Positions 45,561 to 53,375 of a stretch of 64,000 nt of DNA are shown here, in pieces. The first letter of the stretch is position 1. The number at the start of each line of letters is the position of its first letter. A program made the position numbers and the translations under genes. The notes under the pieces are model-generated. The model had not been told where the DNA came from, ran no database searches, and was given only the letters and a program-made list of their open reading frames with translations. The stretch is from Amorphophallus konjac (taxonomy: Eukaryota > Streptophyta > Magnoliopsida > Alismatales > Araceae), in the NCBI GenBank assembly GCA_022559845.1, contig CM040128.1, positions 71,859,247-71,923,246 of the forward strand. The letters are read 5' to 3'.

Positions 45561-46570
45561 CTTCTTCAGACAGATGAAGCCCACTCAGAGGCCCACCTCT
45601 GCACCATTCTTCTATAAACTTCTTAAGCTCCCCTACATCCGTTTAAGGAGATACTCATAGACCATCACTCGTGTTTTAATGAGATACAATAAATGGGGAA
45701 GATCTCCCCTACAGCTTTCATCCCGAACCCGGATTTCACCGATGCCTTATGAACCCAAAAGAACCATGTCATTATATGTGTTCTGATGGGTTCCAAGGGA
45801 ATATTGATCAATAATATGACGGCAAGAGATGTCCCCGGGCCCGGTGCCCATCTTTGTTCGGTCGTCGTCCCGGCTCTCCGTGGATGATGACCTATTCTCC
45901 CCTGGCATAATCCAGATGGAGGGAACATGCTGCCGAAATTCATATAGTCCCACCAATTGAGCACGGTATTCTCCTATAACCCCGCTAGCCCACAGAGTTA
46001 TGCCCTTGTGCGATCTCTGATGGCCCTCCAAAGGGGGATATTAATAAGATATCGCACTCGTACCGGGTGTGTTACATGAGGACCGGTCCCCATCCGGATT
46101 CCGGGTTATGTCTATATATACATATACCCGATCTTTTGCGGAATCTACCCTGCCGCTGCATGGGTGGTTTCCCATTCCCCACTTGGCATCACCCAAGATG
46201 GTGGGAATACGCCGGCGGGTCCCCCCTCGTAATTAATAAACCCATGTTCTGTTCAAATACGTTTAAACGTCTTGTAAACAGATGAACTTTGTCTCCTTTG
46301 AGCATACGGTTTTACCGCTGTCTTCCTCCTACCTCTAGCGTTTAATCAAGGGTTGTCCTCCTTAGGGAGGACGTAATTAACGTCATAGCGTTCAGGGTAT
46401 GACGGACTATTAGTCCAGACACGATCACTCACAATCGACTGACCAAGTCAGATCGAGCGCACAATAAGAATCGTCACCACGGTGACTGGCACGCCAATAA
46501 ACTAATAATTAAACGACATAACGAGATAAAAAAAATAATATAAACATAAAGATTTCACGTCAAACAAGTC

Positions 46571-46588
46571 TGGCACGCCCGGTGGGAC
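46571..46588 (+). promoter_or_regulatory. Primer-binding site of the Tat element
   Basis: TGGCACGCCCGGTGGGAC, four bases after the LTR end. Compare 16437-16458. The tRNA was not assigned. Confidence 0.75.
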
Positions 46589-46635
46589 TTAGTCTCCCTT
46601 CATCTTTACGCTAAGGTAGGAGGCCCAGCGGGCCT

Positions 46636-46654
46636 CCCCCCCCCCCCCCCCCCC
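46636..46654. repeat. C homopolymer of 19
   Basis: A C run in the leader between primer site and first ORF. Its length may be uncertain in the assembly. Confidence 0.9.
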
Positions 46655-46669
46655 TTAATTTCTGATTCT

Positions 46670-47644
46670 ATGTGCTTTCCTTATTTCCAGGAATCTACAA
46701 TGACAGCCGGAATCATGTCCGTTTGCTTCGGCCAGCAGCCGATCGACATGCACGTGCGAGAAGGCTACCTGGCGGTACCCCTCGCGTTCGGATCAATGCC
46801 GCCCGCCGTCGGGCTGCCTAACTGTCTGGGCCTTATCTTCACCGACCTGCTGCAGGTCGACAACAACAAACAAGGCGCCGCTGCAAGTGCCCCGATAAGG
46901 GTTGCTGATGAGAAGGCTATCTTACCGGAGAAGACGGCCTCGATAGCCGTCGCCTGCTATGTGCACCATGTTCAAAGGAGGGACGTGGTCTCCACTGCTG
47001 CCCAGAAAGGAAAAAGAACCAACCGGAGGAGGCGGTATGCTGCTGCTGACCGTCGTCTTTCAAATTCTGGGAAGACAATGATGATGGGCGATGTTAGGGT
47101 GAACCTCGACGGTCGCCCCCGAGAAGTCCGGCCGGACAGGATTGTCCCGACCATCCAGATTGACAACAAGTTCCAAGTTCTGGCCACCAGGAAGGCCAAC
47201 TGGGAAGCTGATGGGAGGAAGCCACTGGCGCCCAAGCCAGCAAGATATAAGCAGGTATGGCAACCGAAGAAGATACAGAGCTGGGCTCCAGCTCAAGATG
47301 AGGAGAAGGCTACCAATGATGTTGTTGCCCACTTCAGGGCGGGAAGCCGAAGAAGAAAGGGAAAAGGAATAGGAAATACTATTGCTGCTCACCCCAGAGC
47401 CTGGGGTAGGAGAGATGAAAGAAATGATGGGGAAAGAAAACTGACTGCTGCTCGCCCCATGATGAGGGGTAGAAGACCTGAAAAGAAAGAAGACCTTGCT
47501 GTCACCCACCCCAGGGCCGGGGGCAGAAGATGGCAGAGAAAGAACCATGATGCTGTTGCCAACTGCTGCCAGAATGGCGATGCGGGAATGTGTGAACCAG
47601 CCATGGTTGCCGTCCCAAGAAGATCGAGGGCCTGCGCCAGATAG
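46670..47644 (+). CDS. Extra 5' ORF of the Tat element
   Basis: 324 codons from ATG at 46670; a second ATG at 46700 (MTAGIMSVCFGQQP) is the likelier start. Tat-lineage elements often carry an ORF before gag; its function is not known. The N-terminal part looks globular (LAVPLAFGSMPPAVGLPNCLG). The middle has a short basic KRTNRRRRYAAADRR. From residue about 220 come four repeats of 18-21 residues, each with a core like HPRAxGRR (HFRAGSRRR, HPRAWGRR, RPMMRGRR, HPRAGGRR), which could bind RNA. It ends at TAG 47642-47644 and is in the same frame as gag, so ORF1 and gag form one open frame broken by a single stop. I do not know whether that stop is read through or is a mutation. Confidence 0.6.
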   Translation: MCFPYFQESTMTAGIMSVCFGQQPIDMHVREGYLAVPLAFGSMPPAVGLPNCLGLIFTDLLQVDNNKQGAAASAPIRVADEKAILPEKTASIAVACYVHHVQRRDVVSTAAQKGKRTNRRRRYAAADRRLSNSGKTMMMGDVRVNLDGRPREVRPDRIVPTIQIDNKFQVLATRKANWEADGRKPLAPKPARYKQVWQPKKIQSWAPAQDEEKATNDVVAHFRAGSRRRKGKGIGNTIAAHPRAWGRRDERNDGERKLTAARPMMRGRRPEKKEDLAVTHPRAGGRRWQRKNHDAVANCCQNGDAGMCEPAMVAVPRRSRACAR

Positions 47645-50608
47645 GCCGACATCTTCAGATATTCCAAGACCGAGCATTTGAATGCTCAGATAACAAGACT
47701 GGCCTGCCAGCAAAGAAGCCAGGAAAGACTGACGTTCCAACCTGAGCCGCAGAGGCACAACTCTGAAGAGATGAAGCAAGTGGTCCAGGACTACTTCCAC
47801 TACCTTGGGAACTCCGCCCTCGGCCAACAAAGATTATCCCGTGCCTTGGGTACCGTGGATGAAGGAGAAGAAGATATCCCTCAAGAAATGATATACGGAG
47901 TCTCTTCCTCCGATTCAAATGATTATGAAGAAGGCCTCAGGGCCGGACATGATAAAGAAGACCTGCACGGGAAAGAAGCCAAAGAAAGAATATCGGTCTT
48001 TGATCGGCTCAGATATCCTAGCCAAATAAAAAGAAAGGTCTGCAGGCAGAAAGGAAAGATGCAAATCTTCGCCTGCAATATGGCTGGACTGGCCAGGGGG
48101 CAAGATATATTACCAACTCAGCCAGATGAATTGCTCAGGCTGGCAACTAGACCTGGTCCTATCACCAGAAGAGGCCAGGCAGCAAAAGATAAAATCAAAA
48201 TTGATGATGAAGCCCGCAGGGTTACCACTATGACAGTTAATGTGGTGACAGCGGAAGATGGAGATAACCCCTTCGTTGATGATGCTGAAGGGACTTCTGA
48301 AGATATACAAATTCCATCGACCACGGATCCCATGATCCAGATGATGTTCAGAAGATACCAACAGGAGATCAATGCTCTCCGAAGACAGCTCAATGAGAGA
48401 CAGGAAGCTACATCAGTCTCGAAACAAGCTGAACCTGCGGGGCAGACATCCAGCTCCACAGAAACAACTATCCTGGCTAATCCTCTCTTAGCTGATAAGG
48501 GCAAAGCACCAAGCCAACCTGTTCCACAGCAAACAGTAGCTCAGCCCTCTGTGTCTCAGACGCAGCCTACCGCGCCCATCTTGCGCGCCACTGTGATGAC
48601 AACTCCTCACAGCCAGCAACAAGCTCACTTCTTCCCAGAAGAGATAGATCCGGCTGTAGCCCACAAGCAGATGATTGAAAGAATTGTGGAAATAAAGCTA
48701 TCAGAGAAGACCGGAGATGATACTAGTGCCTATGATGTGTACAAGGTACCATATCCTCCCCAGTATGCTGTCAAAAGGCTGCCTCTAGGCATCAGCAAGC
48801 CGCCAAAGTTTGAGAAATTCAATGGCCAGGGCTCCCCCAGGGAGCATATAGCCTACTATACTACAATCATGGGCGACCTAGCAGTCGATGAAGCCTATCT
48901 GCTCAAGTTCTTTGGCTCGTCCCTCACTGGGTTAGCCTTTGAATGGTATTCAAGCTTGTCAGCAGGATCAGTGGTTGATTGGCCCGATATGCAGAGAAAA
49001 TTCCGCGACAGGTTTCATGTCACGGAAAGGGAAATCACAATAGCAGAACTGTATGCTACCAGGCAGAAACAGGATGAAACTGCGCTGGAGTACATCAAAA
49101 GATGGAGGAATTTAGCCATGAGATGCAGGAGACCTCCTCATCAGGAGGATGCAGTGCAGATATGCAAGCAGAACCTCAGGAGGGAGGTACTGGAAAAAAT
49201 GATCAGTGCAGATGTCAAAACATTTGACCGACTGAACAATATAGTGGCGGAGGTCGAGACGTTCTTGTCCAAACGTCCGACCGCCAATGCTCCCGCCATA
49301 CCAAAAGGGAAATCCAATGATCGGCGGCCGGCACACTCTGAGGCCAACACCGTCGATTTCAGAACCTTTGAACAACAAAAAGGGAAGAAAGGGGCAGATG
49401 AAGCTCCCCCGATGGCAGATACAGCAGAAAGAAGAGACAAAGTCTCTCTAAGGGACAGGATGAGAAGGGCTTACTCTTTTCCCAAGGATAAGACTACAGC
49501 ATTATTTAACTGGGCATATAAGTTCAATAAGGTAACATTGCCTGAACCAAAGAAGCCCGAAGATGCAGAAAAGAAAGATGATCCGATGTTCTGTCCATTT
49601 CACCGGGTGTTGGGGCACCCAATTGAGGACTGTTATGTCTTCAAAGATATCATGGAAGGAATGGTCAAGAAGGGTGAACTGCAGCTGGGAGATTACCAGG
49701 TGAAACCGCCTCGGCCACATGAGCTTCCGCCCTGGAGGGTGGCCGCCAATATGATCTCAATCTATCAACAGCTGCCTAAGGGAGCCGTTGAAGAATGCAC
49801 CAGGCACACCTATGAAGCCTGCCTCCTCACCCCATTAAGAGATCAGGAAGGATGGCAGATGGTACCCACAAAAAATAGAAAGAAGACTCCCGCAGTCAAA
49901 ACCAACGGAGCAGTTATCCGGGGTATCACCCCAAGGCCTGAGTCGCCTCCAATAAAGCCAATATGGCCTACAGTTGAGACCGGACCAGTCATCCGGATCC
50001 ATACTCGCAACCGGAGGAGACAAACTCCCCTCCCTGCACGTAAAGAAGAAAGTCTTGCAACCAGGCGTCTGCAGCAATATATTGATGAGCTTGATGAGTA
50101 TGAGCAGAGAGAGCCGAAACACCTGTTGGTGAAAGACTGTATACTCTGGGAGCAGCTCGAAGAACTGAAAATTGAAGAGCAGCCGGAGGCAGAACAAAGA
50201 AAAGATGAGACTGAGCCCTTCTGGGGACAGGAACTAACAAAGCCGAATTCCCAGAAAAAGAAGAGACGGCCTAAGGCCAAAAGGGAAAGAAGGCCACGAC
50301 AGTACAATGCAATACTCTGTCGGTACTCTTCTCCCTGCCCGGGGAGGATGATGAACAAGAAGCATCAGATGTCCAGCTGGAAGCCAATCATGCTGAGGCC
50401 TCTACCTCAGCCCATGCAACACGTTCAGGGAGAAAATGGGGGCGTCTGCCACCAGCCAACCATAATATTATGTTCAGAGGGGAGTAACCCTATCAGATCC
50501 CGAAACCAGAGGTGCGCGGTGTCCAGGTTCCTCCCCCTGCCAGCTTGTACCAAGGAAAAGATAAAGCAGAAGGAGCCCCTTCATTCCTGGAGTTCCTGTC
50601 CAGCTTAG
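47645..50608 (+). CDS. gag: Gag polyprotein of the Tat element
   Basis: Open from the codon after TAG 47642-47644 with no ATG near its beginning, which suggests translation as a fusion with ORF1 or an internal start. Order: N-terminal region with LTFQPEPQRH; a helical stretch MIQMMFRRYQQEINALRRQL (near 48330); Retrotrans_gag core at about 48800-49270 (PKFEKFNGQG, FEWYSSL, WPDMQRKFRDRF, ETALEYIKRWRNLAMR, DRLNNIVAEVETFL); a Cys/His knuckle-like CPFHRVLGHPIEDCYVF near 49586; then a charged linker rich in Arg, Lys and Glu. Coding potential shifts to the next frame (minus one) at about 50315-50335, where LFSLPGEDDEQEASD begins. The last 90 codons of this frame are therefore probably out of register. 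Gag forms the virus-like particle. Confidence 0.85.
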   Translation, partial: ADIFRYSKTEHLNAQITRLACQQRSQERLTFQPEPQRHNSEEMKQVVQDYFHYLGNSALGQQRLSRALGTVDEGEEDIPQEMIYGVSSSDSNDYEEGLRAGHDKEDLHGKEAKERISVFDRLRYPSQIKRKVCRQKGKMQIFACNMAGLARGQDILPTQPDELLRLATRPGPITRRGQAAKDKIKIDDEARRVTTMTVNVVTAEDGDNPFVDDAEGTSEDIQIPSTTDPMIQMMFRRYQQEINALRRQLNERQEATSVSKQAEPAGQTSSSTETTILANPLLADKGKAPSQPVPQQTVAQPSVSQTQPTAPILRATVMTTPHSQQQAHFFPEEIDPAVAHKQMIERIVEIKLSEKTGDDTSAYDVYKVPYPPQYAVKRLPLGISKPPKFEKFNGQGSPREHIAYYTTIMGDLAVDEAYLLKFFGSSLTGLAFEWYSSLSAGSVVDWPDMQRKFRDRFHVTEREITIAELYATRQKQDETALEYIKRWRNLAMRCRRPPHQEDAVQICKQNLRREVLEKMISADVKTFDRLNNIVAEVETFLSKRPTANAPAIPKGKSNDRRPAHSEANTVDFRTFEQQKGKKGADEAPPMADTAERRDKVSLRDRMRRAYSFPKDKTTALFNWAYKFNKVTLPEPKKPEDAEKKDDPMFCPFHRVLGHPIEDCYVFKDIMEGMVKKGELQLGDYQVKPPRPHELPPWRVAANMISIYQQLPKGAVEECTRHTYEACLLTPLRDQEGWQMVPTKNRKKTPAVKTNGAVIRGITPRPESPPIKPIWPTVETGPVIRIHTRNRRRQTPLPARKEESLATRRLQQYIDELDEYEQREPKHLLVKDCILWEQLEELKIEEQPEAEQRKDETEPFWGQELTKPNSQKKKRRPKAKRERRPRQYNAILCRYSSPCPGRMMNKKHQMSSWKPIMLRPLPQPMQHVQGENGGVCHQPTIILCSEGSNPIRSRNQRCAVSRFLPLPACTKEKIKQKEPLHSWSSCPA

Positions 50609-51696
50609 AAGACGAGCAGCCATCTCATACTGCTCCAGCTAAAAGCAGTAAATGCCAGCAGACAGTAAATGGAAAGCAGAAGCAGCATAAAGAAAATGAA
50701 GGAAATAGCCCTCTAGCAAAGACAGGGGCAGTCATTACAGAAGAAGCCCTCCGGGAGACCGATGAAGAAAATGAAACTGGGACCGGGCAGCAAAGGCCGC
50801 AAGCACCACATGAACCTCCAAGACCCCGGTGGGCAGAGGAAATGAGGCTGTCTAATGTTCGGGTTGGCAGTCGAATCATGAAAATGTTGAAGAAGCTCCC
50901 CACCAGATTCTCCATCTGGGAAATACTCTCTCTGAGTGAAGAGGCCCGCCAAGCAATTGTAGATGTCCTGCAGTCGCCGGCACAATATGAAGCACTCTTA
51001 ACAGAAGTGAATGTTGGACCATCAGTCACGTTCACAGAAGATGATATGCTGATCCTAAATGCCAGTCACAATAGGCCATTGTATATGAGGGGCTCCCTGA
51101 ACTGTCAGTCGCTGAGCAGGATACTGATAGATCCCGGGGCTGCTGTAAATATTCTCCCGTATCGCATCTATCAGAAATACTACTTTGACCTGCAGCTTAC
51201 CAAGGTCAGAGACATGAAGATTGCTGGGTTCAACCAGAAATGTGAAACACCTCTCGGGGTGGCTGATTTCAACCTCACATTGGGCGACCTCACTACCGTG
51301 GTACGATTCTATGTGATCGACTCCAATACCACGTATAAGGCCCTGTTGGGGAGACCGTGGCTGCATGAATATCAAATAGTGCCATCCACGCTACACCAAT
51401 GCATAAAATACTGCCATGAAGGAAAGGAAGAAAGGGTGTTTGCAGACCTACATCCTTTTGAAGTGTTCGAATGCCATATGCTCGATGCCTCCTACTACAC
51501 TGAGGTGTCACAAAAATATGAAAAGAAAGAGGCTGTGATCAGCCAGAAGAAGCCGGCGACGAAGGCAGAAGCCTGGTCTCCACCACCACCCAGGGGTTAT
51601 GTTGAAAAGCATGAAGTAGCTCACATCTCTTATGCTGATGATTTGCTCGGATCACCCCTCCTAGCATCCATCCAGATAGCACTGATCGCGAAATGA
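50335..51696 (+). CDS. Aspartic protease region
   Basis: From about 50335 the first frame carries SLPGEDDEQEASDVQLE and ATRSGRKWG, is broken by a TAA at 50485-50487, and continues open to 51696. Protease core: LYMRGSLNCQSLSRILIDPGAAVNILP at 51080-51160, with active-site Asp in DPG rather than the more usual D-S/T-G, and later FYVIDSNTTYKALLGRPWLH. It is preceded by KILKKLPTRFSIWEILSLSE-like sequence near 50880. Protease cuts the polyprotein during particle maturation. It overlaps the end of the gag frame by about 100 nt. Whether the frame change is programmed or a lesion cannot be decided here; with an added stop, a lesion is likelier. It ends at TGA 51694-51696, and coding continues in the third frame. 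Confidence 0.75.
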
Positions 51697-53375
51697 AAGA
51701 AAGGTGCATATAGGTGAAGGTCCCACGAGGTTTAATCAAACCCGTCGCCAGCCTAGAATACCAAACAGTGTTGCCACTGAAGACTATGGAAATCCCTCGC
51801 CTCTGCGAGCCACCTACCATATTCTACACCGGGGAGGCAGTCGAAGAAGATAATCAAGACTGCATGGTCCCTGAAGAAGCCGCAAACCAGATGGTGCCGA
51901 TTACAGGCCTGGAGTATACTACCCAGCAGGTTTCGCAGATGTTCTCCAAGATGCAAATGCCATCACTACAATCTGCAGCCCAGAAGAAAGCATTCAGGGA
52001 GCTATGGGATCCGCCTCGAGATAATAAGGAATTGAGGAAGATCACACAGCATCCGGGATTGGGTTATACCCTTCAAGAATATTATGAAGCCGAGGTGGAT
52101 GTCATCTCTACCTTCTACCAGCATGGAGACTCCCCTGGGATAGGATATGATCAATATCCCTTTGAGGATGAAGAGATTATGTATCAAACCATAACAGACA
52201 ATGAAGCCCAAGATGACCAGCCAGAAGCAGGGATGTCTGATAAAACTGAGAGGGGTCGGTGCTGGAAGGACCCGTCCTGCAAGGAGGATCTGTTCCAGGC
52301 CGAAGCACAATTTGATACGGGAACCCCGGATGAAGACCAGATGAACAAAGAACTGAGAGAATGCCTGGAATTTGAGCGCATTCTGGAAGAAGTCCGGGCT
52401 CTACAAGAAGATGACCTTTCAAGGGAACCTGCAACAGAAAGATCCTTAAGAGCGGAAGATTCCACTTTTGAATTCTCTTCTGAACCAGTCTCGTCCTCGG
52501 GGCAGACTGAACAGAATCCGATGGTATCGGCCCTATATGATAAGCCGACACCCGCTGATGAGCAGGATGACGATGCAGAAGAACATGAAACTGAAGAGAA
52601 TTATATCCCGGGAGGCTTCATTGATTTGCAAGAAGCCCCACCCGAAGTTGAGGACGGAGGCCAGGCCACCGTCGATGAGCTGATAGAAGTGAATCTGGGG
52701 TCAGCAGATGAGCCAAGACCGACGTTCCTCAGTGCACTGCTAGAACCAGCTGCCAGAGAACAGTACATACAGTTTCTGAAAGAGTTCCGAGACTGCTTTG
52801 CATGGACATATGATGAGATGCCGGGACTGAGCTCTGATGTGGCACAGCACCGATTGGCGATAAACCCAGAGGCTAGCCCTGTAAAGCAGCCTTCAAGGAG
52901 AATGCGTCCTGAACTGATAAATCAGATCAACAAAGAAGTCGACAAGCTGATTGATGTGGGCTTTGTTGAAGAAAACCAGTATACTACATGGCTGGCCAAT
53001 ATAGTGCCCGTGAAGAAGAAAAATGGGCAGATCAGAATATGTGTAGACTTCAGGGACCTGAATAAGGCTTGCCCGAAGGATGATTTCCCAGTGCCAATCA
53101 CTGAAGTAATGATCGATGCAACCACCGGCCATGAAGCCCTGTCATTCATGGATGGGTCATCTGGATATAACCAGATCTGGATTGCTAAAGAGGACAGAGT
53201 GCACACCGCATTCCGCACCCCGAAGGGGATATTTCATTATAAAAGAATGCCGTTCGGCCTCAAGAATGCCGGCGCTACCTATCAAAGAGCTATGACAAAG
53301 ATCTTTGATGATTTGCTCTTCAAAAAAGTAGAGTGCTATATTGATGACCTGGTGGTGAAAACCAGCAGAAAATAA
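51697..53375 (+). CDS. pol: Reverse transcriptase, N-terminal part of pol
   Basis: Third frame, open from a TAG at 51708-51710 to a TAA at 53373-53375; no ATG near the left edge. Residues 1-330 form a long acidic linker (GEAVEEDNQDCMVPEEA and similar). Then FLKEFRDCFAWTYDEMPGL, HRLAINPEASPVKQP, and the reverse transcriptase palm and fingers: WLANIVPVKKKNGQ, CVDFRDLNKACPKDDFP, FMDGSSGYNQIWIA, TAFRTPKGIFHYKRMPFGLK, and catalytic YIDDLVV near the end. All key residues are present. After the TAA the same frame continues in register as DHLQDLRVVFQRL, so only one codon separates this from the RNase H-integrase part. Confidence 0.9.

Larger units (their letters stand above)
43364..46566 (+). repeat. 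5' LTR of the Tat element
   Basis: 3203 bp, TGTTGACACCCGG to GTCAAACA, inverted termini TGTTGAC/GTCAAACA. The region upstream of the TATA box is short (about 430 bp), so most of the LTR would be transcribed. 45560-46566 has no recognised feature. Confidence 0.85.

Noticed and set aside
45140..45617. Ala/Pro/Arg-rich frames up to 136 codons in the Tat LTR
   Set aside because: Caused by GCCGAGA repeats; open in all frames of both strands.
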